Shown: positions 35,501 to 47,571 of the stretch, piece by piece | Layout of the letters: each line of letters begins with the position of its first letter | Numbering within the stretch: position 1 is the first letter of the stretch | NCBI GenBank assembly: GCA_023614405.1 | Contig: CM042686.1 | Span: 465,652,740 to 465,716,739 of the forward strand | Direction of reading: 5' to 3' | Length of the DNA stretch: 64,000 nt | Source of the DNA: Avena insularis | Lineage: Eukaryota > Streptophyta > Magnoliopsida > Poales > Poaceae | Notes under the pieces: generated by a model | Database searches by the model: none | Told to the model about the DNA's origin: nothing | The model's input: the letters and a program-made list of their open reading frames with translations, nothing else | Translations under genes and position numbers: made by a program

Positions 35501-36048
35501 CTAGGGATCTGCTACATTTAGGTCCATGTGTATTTTACAAATCTTTATATCTCCATCCTTGACATGCTCGCGGATGGAGTCAAACCGGCGCTTAATATGT
35601 TTGGAATTCTTGTGAGACCTTGGTTCCTTTGCGTTGGCTATGGCTCCATTGTTGTCACAATAGATCACCATCGGGTCCAACGCACTGGGAACCACACCCA
35701 GTTCCGTAATGAACTCTTTCATCCAAACTGCTTCATGCGCCGCTTCTGATGCAGCAACATATTCCGCCTCCGTTGTTAATCCAACCACCACAGGTTGTTT
35801 GGATCTCCTCCAACTAACTGCTGCTCCGTTCAAGAGAAATATGTATCCGGATTGAGACTTAGAGTCATCCGGATTGGTGTCAAAGGTAGCATCGACATAA
35901 CACTTAGTGACTAGCTCTTCTTCACCTCCGTATATAAGAAACATATCCTTAGTTCTTCTTAAGTACTTGAGGATGTTCTTTACCGCTATCCAGTGTTCTG
36001 AACCTGGATCAGATTGGTACCTACTAGTCAAAGTAATAGCATGTGCCA
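35501..36048 (-). pseudogene. Copia RNase H
   Basis: Minus-strand reading SRYQSDPGSEHWIAVKNILK, CYVDATFDTNPDDSKSQSGY, then TTEAEYVAASEAAHEAVWMK and VIYCDNNGAIANAKEP: the copia RNase H with its D, E and D positions. It ends in a stop within the conserved terminus (NVADP). The 5' continuation toward RT is interrupted by the solo LTR at 36049. Residues encoded left of 36049 are copia; anything read across that point is LTR. Confidence 0.85.
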
Positions 36049-39000
36049 TGTGGCGCCCCGCAAAACCACTACTAGAAAATCGCGATGTTTTGTGCATTGC
36101 ATCATCATGACCCCATGCTCATGTCATCATGCCACATTGCATTTGAGCATCGTCAGGTCATCTTGCATTTGTTTGCATAAAACTATCTTCGAAAAATCTA
36201 TTTTTGTCTTCTGGACGCCCCGTCTTTATTCAAACACAAAATCCGGGTCTCCGGAATATTTTGTTTCGTCTACCAACGGTTTTCAAAAGCCCCGTTTTAA
36301 ATAATAAAATATTTATTTTATTTTTAGGGACAAGTCAGACGATCCGACCCAATGGCCATCCCGATAAAAACCAGTTTTCCCAAAACCTATTCCACCATAT
36401 ATTCTACCCACTCTAATCCTACCCCAGCCCTCCACCTCACCCCCTCCAATCCTTTGTCGCCACCTCACCCTGGCCCAATCTTGCAGCCAACCACGGCGCG
36501 CCACGTCACCCCTGGGCACCACCCCTCCTTTTTCCAGCCGGGCCCCACCTGAACCGCCCCCGACCCGACCTCCCCCGACCGCCTCGTGCTCCACCCCGCC
36601 TCCTAGCCGACCACGAACCACGCCCCCGTGTCTCCTTCCTCCCAATCCCACCTACCCCTTTGCCTCTCTCACAGTGCGCCTCGGGCCACCAGCCACCAGC
36701 CTCTCGACCTCGCCGACCCCGCGCCGGTCCTCCGCCTCCCTGCCGCCTTCGCCCCTGCAACCGCCGCCGCCGGCGTCGTCCTCGACCTTGCCCCAAAGGT
36801 CGTGCCCTCTTCTTCCTACGCCTCGCTCTTCCGCCGCCGGCAGCGAGCCCCGCCGCTGCTTCCTCCTCCACCCACCGGCCTTCCTTGGCCCGGCCCGCCT
36901 CGCCATCGCAACCTCGAGCCCCCCGCGTGGCCTCCTCTGTCCTCGATCCGCGCCCTCCCCGTCACGCTCGCTCGTGCTCCTCTGCCGGCCTCCGTCATCG
37001 ATCTCTCCGGCCGCCACCTCTGCTTCGACCCAGGCGCCACCGTCGTCGTGGTCTCTCCGACGCGAGCCCCGCCTCTCTCTGCTACCCACTCGTCGCCGCC
37101 ACCATGTTCCTCGTCGCCGCGGAGCTCGCCTCCCCATTGGCCTCCCGCGTCCCCCCCGCAAGCCCCTCTCCCTCTGGCGGGCCCCGACCCCGCTCTGCCG
37201 GCCCCTTCCTCGCCTCCTCTCCGACGCGAGCAAGCTTTCCTGCCACCCTCGGCGTCTCCGCTGCCCAATGATGCCCTGTATCATTTGTTTGATGCGCCTT
37301 TTACAAATGGTCAACTCCTTTATGTTGATGCTTAGTGAATGGTGCTCCTGATGCTGCATACAGTAAAGGGGAGGTGGGACCTTGAAGCATAATGCTTGCG
37401 TGTGTGCAAGCGAAGATGGTGTATTTCTTTGTTTGGCTTCGATTACCTCGGTTACGATCGACACCGACCAAGGCAAGCTCGATGAACCATCGGCGCCGCA
37501 CCCGAGTCCGACACCAGCATGTCATGGAACCGAAGATTGGCGGAACCCAAGATCTTCTTCATGGAATGCGAAGACCCCGATCCCGCCGAAGACCGAACCC
37601 CGTCGAACCCCTCTCGGTGGACATCAAGACCGTCGATCCCATGTGTGACCCCTATCTTATCCGCCCCTATTTTGTAATATAACACCTATCTTGTTGCATT
37701 AAATCATTCATGCCGCATACATATTTGTGGGTGTTTCGACGATTCACCTAAATTAAATATGGAGGCCATATGCGGGCGAATCTAGTCTAATATTGCCTCC
37801 ATTTAAATTTGTGCATCGAACCGGTGATATATTTTGCCATGTTAACACAACATTTAAATTGCGGGGTATCTAAACAACTTGAACCACCTGAATAAATGTC
37901 GGGACCCTGGTTCCGCTTAATATTGCCTAATTGCACCGCATGCCTGCCATGTCATATATCATACCTGCATCATGCCCGATCTTCTGCCGTAGTATTAAAT
38001 ATTGCACCCGGTGTTTTTGCTAGTGCTTTGCTTCTTCACGGATTAGGCCGATGAGTTGATGCGAATGTCGACCTGATCCCCGGTGAACCTTCGGCAGTGT
38101 TTTCAGGCGAGCACCTCCCCCTTTCTACCTATCTTACTTTATAGTATTTATTCCCTCCTGTTGATCTATTGCTATCTGTGTTGCGATGCTCTAGTTTTCG
38201 TGCCCGTGATATCCCTTGCAGCCTTATATTGCCTTGGACACATCCTATTACCTGTTGTTTGGTAGATAGTTGGACTTGCGCGTCGTAGTCGTTTGCTCAA
38301 GTGCTGTTGCGTGTCGTCAAGTACCACAGTTGTTGGAGTTTGCCGCATGTTTAATGTTGGAGATGATCATGACTTTAATTACTGTTTAATAACTAAAAAT
38401 GAAGTAGGTAAATGCAGAGGCACAGGTGGGCAATAGATGTTATTTGGTTGTTAACCGTCCACTTGTGTCCCGTAGGACCCCGAGTTCTTGACACTGCTCG
38501 AGATCGAGCGCTAACCACGTGTGGGTGTGTGGGCACCCCCATCGATTAGTACCTGATTTCAAAGTATTGTACTGGGGGCCACAAACTAGTTTGCGGTTTT
38601 ATTACTATTCTGTACTTATGCCATGCTTTACTGCTTTATTTAAAATTGTGCGAGGTACTGCACCTGTACTGTTTAGGGAAGCGGAGTGTTTTCGCGGTAT
38701 CAACAAGCCCAGTCACACTTTCAGGTTCCCAGTCGTTTACAGCCATTGACGCAAACCCTGGGTCCGTTTCGGAGCCGGCCAACTTCGTTGCGGGTAGCTT
38801 AGTGGGGTGGCCCCCATGTACTTGCTTTGGGTCTGGGAAACGTCATGACTTAGGCCCCGCCGACATACCGATGGGTGTATGTTAACTGATCTGGCAAAAA
38901 GGGTCGAAGTGCGTGTGGATACTTTGGTGCACCCCTGCAGGATTAAATCTTTTCGAAAAGCCGTGTCCGCGGTTATGGACGACTTGGAGCACAGTTCTCG

Positions 39001-39923
39001 ATCATAGACAACTATAACTAAAGTTTACTATTATAATTTGACCTGCATCCGATATGACTAGTAACCAGCTTCACTGCAACAGAATGGCTAAATAAAAGTA
39101 CCAACAACTGCTGGGTTTTGGGATATCTCATGCTAATCGTATCTGACTAGTAAGTGTTGCAACTACAACGGAATGGTTAATTAAAACTGCCCACTGCTTA
39201 TTATATCAGAATGACTCATGCTATCTATACCTGACTAGTAATTGATGCAACTATAACGGAATGAATAAAACTGCCAACTGTGTGAGTTCCTTGGTTGACT
39301 TCCTCGTTTGGTCTCGAGGGGGGAAACACCAGGATGGGTATGTTTGGTGGTAGAATCAGGTTGGTTCCGAATAGGTCTCTCTTATCCCTCTCTGATAGCC
39401 GACAGTTATCTCGAGTCTCTATAGGTTGTATAGTGCATGCCGCGCTGCCGCTCAGTCCACCATACCTATGTAGGCGAGGACCGCCGAATTCTAGTCTCGC
39501 CGTGTACTGGCCTCAGTACTGACCGCTCTCTTCTTCTTTTGCCCTTGTCGGCACCCCTTTTGTTTAAGCAGGTTCTGAGATCGACGTTGTTAGCAAGGTT
39601 ACCCTTCCGGCTTGGCCTGGGCAGGGTTATGGACGCCATTGGTTATCCTTCAGGGCTCTTAGCTCAATTTGCATCTTGTCCGTAGTCGGACGCTCTATCG
39701 TTTTCAAGGTGATTGGATCTTTGTACTGTAAATCTGTATTCCTGACTCTTTGAGTCGCTTTTGTATATATATGTTTTGTGGGTTCCACGCGGACTATTGT
39801 GTAATGATATTACTTTGTTTTCCACCCGCACGAAAGTGCATGGTGGGCACCTTTGAATCGTTTCTATGCGGGTTTGGCGGGAATCGCTGAAACTTGCATA
39901 GGGCCGATTCGGAGGGTGTTACA
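36049..39923 (+). mobile_element. Solo LTR of a long-LTR gypsy element, TSD tgcca
   Basis: A 3875-bp insertion starting TGTGGCGCCCC and ending GGGTGTTACA, flanked by tgcca at 36044-36048 and 39924-39928, within the copia pol gene. No PBS, PPT, gag or pol and no internal repeat of its ends is seen, so it fits a solo LTR left by recombination. Its length, TGT/ACA ends and layout (AT-rich start, GC-rich block 36420-37270, AT-rich remainder) resemble the Tekay LTRs here, but the sequence is a different family. GC-rich open frames in 36500-37340 are low-complexity and not credible genes. Confidence 0.85.
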
Positions 39924-39928
39924 TGCCA

Positions 39929-40904
39929 CATCCGGTCTTGTACATAGCTTGGCATACATAATAGAGCCTATGGCCGAGGCATAGGGGATCTTATCCATCA
40001 TCTCTTTCTTCCGTAGCTGCACTTTGAGTCTTACTCAATGTCTTGCCTTGCAACATAGGTAAGAACCCCTTCTTACTTTCATCCATGTTAAACTTCTTTA
40101 ATATCTTATCAAGGTATGTACTCTGCGATAGCCCAATTAGGCGCCTTGATCTATCTCTATAGATTTTAATGCCTAATATATATGATGCTTCACCAAGGTC
40201 TTTCATCGAAAATTTGCTGTTTAGATAACTTTTAACACTATTTAAAAGATCTATATCATTTACAATCAATAATATGTCATCCACATATAATATCAGAAAT
40301 GCCACATTACTCCCACTCACTTTCGTGTAAATACAAGCCTCTCCATAAGTTTGGACAAATCCAAACTCTTTGATCACCTCATCAAAGCGGAGATTCCAAC
40401 TTCGTGATGCTTGCTTCAGTCCATAGATGGATCGCTGAAGTTTGCACACCTTATTAGCATCCTTAGGATCGACAAAACCCTTAGGTTGTATCATATAAAA
40501 CTCTTTTTCAATTTACCATTGAGGAACGCAGTTTTGACATCCATCTGCCATATTTCATAATCGAAATATGCAACAATTGCTAACATAATCTTAACTGACT
40601 TAAGCATCGCTAAGGGAGAGAATGTCTCATCGTAGTCAACTCCTTGAATTTGTCGAAACCCCTTTGCGACAAGTCGAGCCTTATAGATGGTCACATTACC
40701 ATCAGCATCAGTTTTCCTTTTGAAAATCCATTTATTCTCCACGGCCTTTCGGTCGTGAGGTAAGTCCACCAAGTTCCAAACTTGGTTCTCGAACATGGAT
40801 TCCATCTCGGATTTCATGGCTTCTAGCCATTTGTTGGAATCCGGGCTCATCATCGCTTCTTCATACGTTGCAGGGTCATCCATTTCATCAACCATGAAAT
40901 TCAC
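39929..40904 (-). pseudogene. Copia reverse transcriptase
   Basis: Two adjoining minus-strand frames. The first (40904-40491) has SNKWLEAMKSEMESM, NKWIFKRKTDADGNV, KARLVAKGFRQ and MDVKTAFLNGKL. The second (40494-39991) has KLQRSIYGLKQASRSWNLRF, the catalytic LYVDDILLI and KDLGEASYILGIKI. A frameshift at about 40492 and a stop before 39991 break it. The link to RNase H is interrupted by the solo LTR. The YVDD box is intact. Confidence 0.9.
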
Positions 40905-40919
40905 AATAGGATTGTCGAG

Positions 40920-41791
40920 TTAAGGAGTCAGACGTGTCCTGCTTGACCTGTGAGGTTCGGTAGTGTCCTCTTTCGGAGTTTCATGATCATTATCATTAGC
41001 TCTCTCTTCATCGGGTGAAGTCAACTCCGAAACAACTTTCGGTGCTGCGCCACTCGCCATTCCATGAAGAGAAGGTTCAATAACCTCTTCGAGTTCTACC
41101 TTCCGACTACTCACACCTTTCGCGAGAAACTCCTTCTCAAGAAAAGGCTCCATTCTTGGCAACAAAAACCTTGCCCTCGGATGTGTGATAGAAGGTATAC
41201 CCAATTGTTTCCTTAGGGTATCCTATGAAGACGCATTTTTCCGCTTTGGGTTCGAGTTTATCTGGTTGAAGTTTCTTCACATAAACATCGCATCCCCAAA
41301 CCTTAAGAAATGACAGCTTAGGTTTGTTTCCAAACCATAATTCATACGGTGTCGTTTCAACGGATTTAGATGGTGCCCGATTTAAAGTGAATGCAGCTAT
41401 TTCAAGGCATAACCCCAAAATGACAGAGGTAAGTCAGAGACATCAGAGATCGAACCATATCCAATAAGGTACGACATTACGCTCACACACCATTACGTTG
41501 TGGTGTTCCGCAGCGTGAGTTGTGAAACTATTCCACACTCTTTCATGTGTGCTAAACTCGTAACTTAGATACTCTCCTCCACGGTCGAATCAGAAATTTG
41601 ATCTTTCTATTATGATGATTTTCCACTTCATTCTGAAATTCCTTGAACTTTTCAAAAGTTTCAGACTTGTGTTTCATCAAATAGATATACCCATATCTAC
41701 TCAAATCATCCGTGAAAGTAACAAAATAACGATATCCACCTCGCGCCGACACAATCTTTGGTCCACACACATCAAGATGTATGATTTCCAA
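40920..41791 (-). pseudogene. Copia integrase core and C-terminal region
   Basis: Catalytic segments HLDVCGPK and FVTFTDDLSRYGYIYLM are in the frame 41791-41552. The central region, with the third acidic residue, is scrambled by a deletion or frameshift around 41420-41560. The C-terminal part reads APSKSVETTPYELWFGNKP and FLKVWGCDVYVKKLQPDKL (41418-41137), then a Ser/Glu-rich linker to RT (41204-40920). Confidence 0.85.
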
Positions 41792-42188
41792 TAGATCTCG
41801 CCTGCTCCATTGAACCGAAAACGGCGTTTCTAGTCATCTTGCCCATAAGGCATGGCTCACATGTATCAAATGATTCAAAATCAAGTGATTCCAAAAGTCC
41901 ATCGAATGGAGTTTCTTCATGCTTAACGCCAATATGACCTAGACGGCAGTGCCACATATATGTAGACATATCATCATCAAGTTTAATCTTTTTAGCATTA
42001 ACATTATGAAAGTGCGTAATATTACTATCGAGATCCAATAGAAATAAACCATTCAACATAGGTGCATGACCATAAAAGATATCATTCTTATAAATCGAAC
42101 AACCATTGTTTTTAGATTTAAAGGAATGACCACTTTGCATCAAACACGATCCGGATACAATGTTCATGCTCAGTGCACCAAATAACAA
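41772..42188 (-). pseudogene. Copia GAG-pre-integrase zinc domain
   Basis: Minus-strand frame with WHCRLGHIGVKH and SFDTCEPCLMGKMTR, the HHCC zinc-binding region that precedes the integrase core. It overlaps the integrase frame by a frameshift at 41772-41791. Upstream (42190-42350) a decayed protease is still detectable as ANICNS and a disrupted D-T-G triad. Confidence 0.8.
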
Positions 42189-42356
42189 TTATTTAGGTTT
42201 ATAACTAATCCCGATGGCAAATGGAGAGGTAAGCGTCCGACGGCGATCACATCAACTCTTGATCCATTGCCGACCGCATCCCGACCTCATCCCTTGCTAG
42301 TTGTCGCTTGTTCCGTAGCCCCGAACCGAGTTACATATATTAGCAACCGATCCGTA

Positions 42357-43220
42357 TCAAATACCGAAGCATCGAGTACTAGTCAAGTACACATCAATAA
42401 CATGTATATCACATATACCTTTGTTTGCCTTTGTGGACTTCTTGTCCGCCAAATACTTGGGGCTTATGCTTCCAATGGCCAGTCCCCTTGCAATAGTAGC
42501 ACTCGGTGTTAGACTTAGGGCCATCCCAGGGTTTCTTTTCAGGCGTGGCAACAGACTTGCCACCCTTCTTTCCCTTGTGCTTGCCTTTCTTATCCTTCTT
42601 GAAATCGGTGGTCCTATTGATCATCAACACTTTATGTTCTTTCTTAATCTCCACTTCTGCAGTCTTAAGCATTGATGTAAGCTCGAAGAGACTTCTTCAT
42701 GCCCTGCATATTATAGTTCATCACGAAGCTCTTGTAGCTAGGTGGCAGAGATTGGAGAACACGATGCATGCCTAAGTCAATGGGAATCGTTATTCCCAAG
42801 GACACAAGCTTATCGGCGTACCTGCACATTTTGAGTACGTGCTCACTAACGGAGCTGTTTTCTCCATCATGCAGCTAAAGAACTTTTCGTAGCATTACAA
42901 CTCTCTCTGGCAGCATGGGTATCGAAAATCATTTTCAATTCTCCCATGGTATCAAAGGCATTACCATTTTCAAACGCTTTCAAGTTCGCTCTAGCCCATA
43001 CAAGATGCCGCAATGAACTAAGTTGTGGTCCTCCCGACGAGTCACACAGACATTCTTTTCTCGTCAGGGCATCAGAGCTGGTGGGGCCTAGCGGCATCTA
43101 GCACATATTGCTTTGTGCAGAAGGAGGAGAATCCTCAAATTCATAGCCTTGGTGAAGTTGCTACCATTCAGCAAGTTTCTCTTTCTCCATGAACACATTG
43201 AAATTAAAAGGTGGTGCCAT
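42357..43220 (-). pseudogene. Copia Gag
   Basis: Starts with the conserved MAPPFNFNVFMEKEKL (ATG 43220-43218) but meets TAG codons within about 20 and 40 codons. Later frames show ELKMIFDTHAA (42867-43097) and a Lys-rich C-terminus with CYYCKGTGHWKHK, the zinc knuckle. A frameshift removes the last Cys, and the normal end (KYLADKKSTKANKGICDIH) appears in another frame at 42357-42563. Confidence 0.8.
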
Positions 43221-44262
43221 CTACAACAGAATTTGTAAAGTTTATTTAGACTAAGTTTATGATAGATTGAGTTCAACTAATACAAATTACTAATGAACTC
43301 CCACTCAAAAACGACATCCCTCGTGTCCTTTTGGTGATTACATGAACCAAATCCACTATATCAAGTCCGATCATCACGTGAGTTGATATAGCTTCAAAGA
43401 GCATCTATATGGGCATCATATCAACCATATGACTCATGCTTAACCTTTCGGTCCGTGTTCCGAGGCCATGTCTGTACATGCTAGGCTCGCCAAGTAAGAA
43501 CCTTAGTATTCGCGTGTGTAAACCTGTCTTACACCCGTTCCTATGAAAGCGTAGATTCGAGTACACCCGATCATCACGTGATGTCTCGAAACACGATCCA
43601 TAGAACGGTGCATACTCAAGGAAGAACTCATTTTTATCTTGATATCTAAATGAGGGATCATCTTATAATGCTACCAAACGCTAAACTAGCGAGATAAGAT
43701 GCTAACATCTAATGTGTAAAGTGAGATGATATGGTCCATGCATTTGATCTCTATCACTTGCATCATGGTATGATCTCTATCATTCCTTTGTGTGTAAGGC
43801 CAAGGTCTATGGAACTTACACGTTGACTGTGTTGTAAGAGTATCTACCATACATCTACTTACAACAATACCATATCAATACACTAGCCCAGCAACGATCC
43901 AAACTAGACACCTCTAATTTATCAATTGCAAGTTTTACGTGGCTTAGGGCTTTCGGAGATAGAACCGTTCTCACCTATGAACATGAACCACAACGAGGAT
44001 AACTAAGTTATTAGCAACTCGTTGTAAATCAGATATTGACTATAGTAGGAGAGACAGACACCCGCCAGCAACTTATGCAAAACAAGTTGCATGTCAGTCG
44101 TGGAACCGGTCTCATGTACGATGACATGTAAGGTTGGTCCGGGCCGCTTCATCCCACTATGCCACCAATATCCAAAATACATAGAAGATGCAATAACATG
44201 ATTCATCGCCCACATACCAACCATATGTGTACTACCCGTGCTAAGCACCTACGCATAGATCA
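43221..44262 (-). other. Copia 5' leader (untranslated)
   Basis: Between the PBS and the gag ATG, about 1 kb on the minus strand. No coding sequence is recognised; the length is normal for BARE/Angela leaders, which carry packaging and dimerisation signals. Confidence 0.6.
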
Positions 44263-44275
44263 GGCTCTGATACCA
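44263..44275 (-). other. Primer binding site, tRNA-iMet type (copia)
   Basis: TGGTATCAGAGCC on the minus strand, one base from the 5' LTR end. Confidence 0.9.
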
Positions 44276-44276
44276 C

Positions 44277-45935
44277 TGTTGGGTCCGCAGCATAGAAAAC
44301 AAAAATTTCCTACGGTGTGAACTACACGCCAAGATCTATCTACTAGGTACAAATAAACGGGTGGACATACATCCAACGAGAACTTACCCTCATAGACAAC
44401 GAGCTTTGTTAACGAGTAGGAACTCGTGGTTGATGTAGTCGTACACTTGCCGATCTCAAGATCGTGAGGAAGTCCGAGCGTCGCAACTCAGCGGTGCATC
44501 CGCACTCGCACACACATTCAAGCCACCGGACAACCTCCACCTCCTCGCTCCAGCAACCCAGCGGAAGCAGCAACTCCTTTCAGACGAAATGCCACCGGGA
44601 ACATGTATCTCGCTAATTCGAGACCATGGGGGAATAATTCTAGAGGGGGAGAGAGATCCTTCACAAGGAGGTGTGAGGATGAAGGAGGGAATGGGTGGCC
44701 TTTTATAGGAGGAGGGGGGTGCCCCCTCTCTCCATGGCCGGCGCATGGGGGGTGACCCCTCACCTCCCCCATTCATGTGGTGGTAACCCCCCCCCACATT
44801 AAAATGCCTCTTGACATTCCCTTTTAATGTCACCACTTTAAATGCATTAAATTTCTCCAAATTTAATGCTCTCTCATTTAATAAAACTCTTTTTATTAAA
44901 TTTATTCAGAATTTTGTTAATTACTTTAATTAACAAACATTCACATATAGCCCCTTGCAATATTTCAATATCTCATGCAGAACCACCTTCTACAATTTCG
45001 CCCGAAACAATTTCCGATTTCTATTGAAACAATTCCTACGCTTTGCAATTCTTTCGTCTAAAACATATGTGCTCCAAAATGGTGTCCGGTAACTCTTAAG
45101 TGTGCCACCCTACGGTTCGCGAATAATGCAGACATGGTCGAGACCCTTCTCCGATCAATAATCAGCAGCGGGACCTGAAGATCCGTACTGACTCCTACAC
45201 ATTCAACGATGACTCCTGTGATCGTGAGAACCTTTAACGCTTGTAACTAAATCCCTTTGTACCTCGATATATTACATGTTCGAGATTCGATCATCGGTAT
45301 CTCCATACCTAGTTTGATCTCGTTACCGACATGCACTCTTTTCTCATTCCCGTGATATAACATTCTAGTGATCACATCACTTGCTTGCAAGCTATCCTAA
45401 TGTGATATCACCGAGAGGGCCCAGAGTATATCTATCTGTCATCTGGATTGACAAATTCCACTCTTGATCCATGAGCCTCAACATAACACCTTCGTAGTAC
45501 TGAACCCATCTTTATAGTCACCCTGTTACGGTGTGACGTTTGATGTTATCAAGATACTCTTCCGGTGTCAGCAATTAACATGATCTCATGGTCTAAGGAT
45601 AAAGATTACTTCGTATGATGTTATAGCAATATAAACATAATGACTTGATCGTAATGCTATACTTCGGATGAATGTTCATCACATCATTCCACCAATGGTG
45701 TGACCTTGTTATTAACAACATCCAATGTCCATGATCAGGAAACCTTGATCATCCTGTTAATCAACAAGCTAGTCTATAAGAGAGGCATGACTATGAACCC
45801 TTTTTTGTTTATTGAACACACATGTATTGATGTTTCCGAATCAATACATTTCTAGCATGTAAAATAAATATCTATCATGTATAAGGAATATATAATAACA
45901 ACTTTATTATTGCCTCTCAGGGCATATTTCCTTCA
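44277..45935 (-). repeat. 5' LTR of copia element
   Basis: 1659 bp, bounded as the 3' LTR. TATA (ttttata in plus reading) at 44701-44707. Several small indels against 33765-35412, for example ccggcg near 44739-44744 and an extra ag in the gagagaga run near 44650. Confidence 0.9.
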
Positions 45936-45940
45936 AAATG

Positions 45941-46048
45941 TACTTTTGAGTTGTCACAATGAGCTCTAACAAATCCCATAAATCATAGAACATCAAGGAT
46001 ACGTTTAGCGCTATCTAATGGAGAAATCTCTATCCAAAATCTGCCCAT
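45941..46048 (-). pseudogene. Decayed Transpos_assoc gene, first recognisable exon
   Basis: After a taaacag acceptor the exon begins MGRFWIEISPLDSAKRILDV, meets a stop, then continues FMGFVRAHCDNSKVHFP and is cut by the copia insertion. The next residues resume at 33759 with CRLCANH. Together the two pieces make an N-terminal CACTA transposase-associated domain. This gene belongs to the inner CACTA, on the same strand as the B3 gene. Confidence 0.6.
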
Positions 46049-46599
46049 CTGTTTAATTATGACACACAAGGTTGGTTATTATTAAAAGAAAAGCACGAAA
46101 CATATAGGTAAAGTACAAAAACTATATATGCCTATTTGTTTCAGCAAACATATTGATAGCAAAAATCACCAAAGGTATTTAGGAACAAAGATCCAGTGTA
46201 GAATAAACTATGACCATGCAGACTGAGGACAAATTAAACTATGTAGGAGTATTTGAAAGGGCAATAAAAATGCCAACCAGATCGAGCTAGAGATAGAAGG
46301 ACTACCGTGGGATCGACGTGCCCACCGGTGCATCTCAAAAAGACCAACGCATAGGGAAAGCTTCTTCGCGCATGTTGGTGATGAGGAGCGGCCGTAAGCG
46401 TGTCTGTTTTGTGGGGAAAGGGGTGAGGCCTAGGCGGCGGAGGGTGGAAGTTAATACACAAGGAAAGTGATCATGGAGGATAACTTTGGAAATTCTGACC
46501 TACCCTGCTTTGGGCACCAGCATATACGTGGCCCACCTGCCAGTCACCATAGATCAAAATTGATCCAAAATTTGTCAATATACAAGTTTATGTTTTACC
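46049..46599. other. Flank upstream of the decayed gene
   Basis: No coding sequence supported. A GC-rich patch at 46300-46450 could be the former 5' leader and promoter region of the minus-strand gene starting before 46048. Confidence 0.3.
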
Positions 46600-47571
46600 A
46601 TGAAAACTAATGCACATAGCATTGCACTTTGTGAACGAATGGCTTTATGTCAAAAAGTTATTTAATTTCAGCATCTTCAGCTAGGAAGCTTGGAAACTCA
46701 TGAAAGTAGGGCATTATCCATCAAATCTGGAATCTCCTGTGTAAACAATTGCTTGAAATGCCAAGATGCACTGATCTACCAAATATGGCCAGGTTTGTAA
46801 GCTTGGTTGGCGAAGATACTTCAATGTACGGAGTAGTACAAAAGATGAAAAAGGTACAGAAACTATGGCTGTGACCTTGCTCCTCTTATTTGAAAGCCTT
46901 GAATTAATGTTCATTAATTTTGGCAGTTGTCTATAAACTCATTAAATGCTGGAAAGCATACAAGCCGGTGGGTCTATCTGACGGGGACAACATCCCAAGT
47001 GGGAGTACTGTACCTTAGAAGCTTCAATTTCAAAATTTCGGCAGAGCACCAAAATATCTCGCCCACCCATTCAAACATCCCGCCCATCCATTCAAACATC
47101 CAGCCCCAAAAATTATTTTATTGCACAAATTTAGCCTGGAAGCTTGAAAGGGCGTTATACATTGTGTGAAAAAAGGGGGCGGTGGCATTTTGAGCCATCA
47201 TCTTTGTATTTGCTTCACAATAAAACACATTGTTGTTACTTGGAAATTCGAAAACAAATTTCAAATTTGGAAGCAGACATATTGGTTGATTTACAAAGGT
47301 GCACTGATCTACCAAATACGGACACGTCATCATAAACTATTTCCATGACCTTGGTCACCTTTTTTTTGGACGATGGTCATCTTCTTGAAAGCCTTAAATT
47401 GTTCAAAAATTTCAGCAAATGCCTAGAAACTCGTTTAAATACTGGGAAGCAACTCTCGCTGGCGTGTGGGCCTAGACGATGACAGCGCGTCTGAGAGGCC
47501 CCACGCCGGAGTAGCGTATGCTAGAAGCTTCGACCTCAAAATTTGGAATGGCGCCCAAACATCGCACCCAT

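Larger units (their letters stand above)
33765..45935 (-). mobile_element. Copia retrotransposon (Angela/BARE/WIS type), complete ends, TSD aaatg
   Basis: A 12,171-bp minus-strand element, 8296 bp without the nested solo LTR. LTRs are 44277-45935 (5') and 33765-35412 (3'), with TSD aaatg at 33760-33764 and 45936-45940. Order on the minus strand is PBS, gag, protease, integrase, RT, RNase H, PPT: the copia arrangement. The LTR begins TGAAGGAAATATGCCCT, typical of the Angela/BARE/WIS group of Triticeae. All ORFs are broken. It inserted into the Transpos_assoc domain of the decayed gene. Confidence 0.92.

Noticed and set aside
36628..37335. 235-codon Pro/Ala/Ser-rich open frames on both strands
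   Set aside because: They lie in the GC-rich block of a solo LTR, all six frames are similarly open and low-complexity, and no domain is visible.
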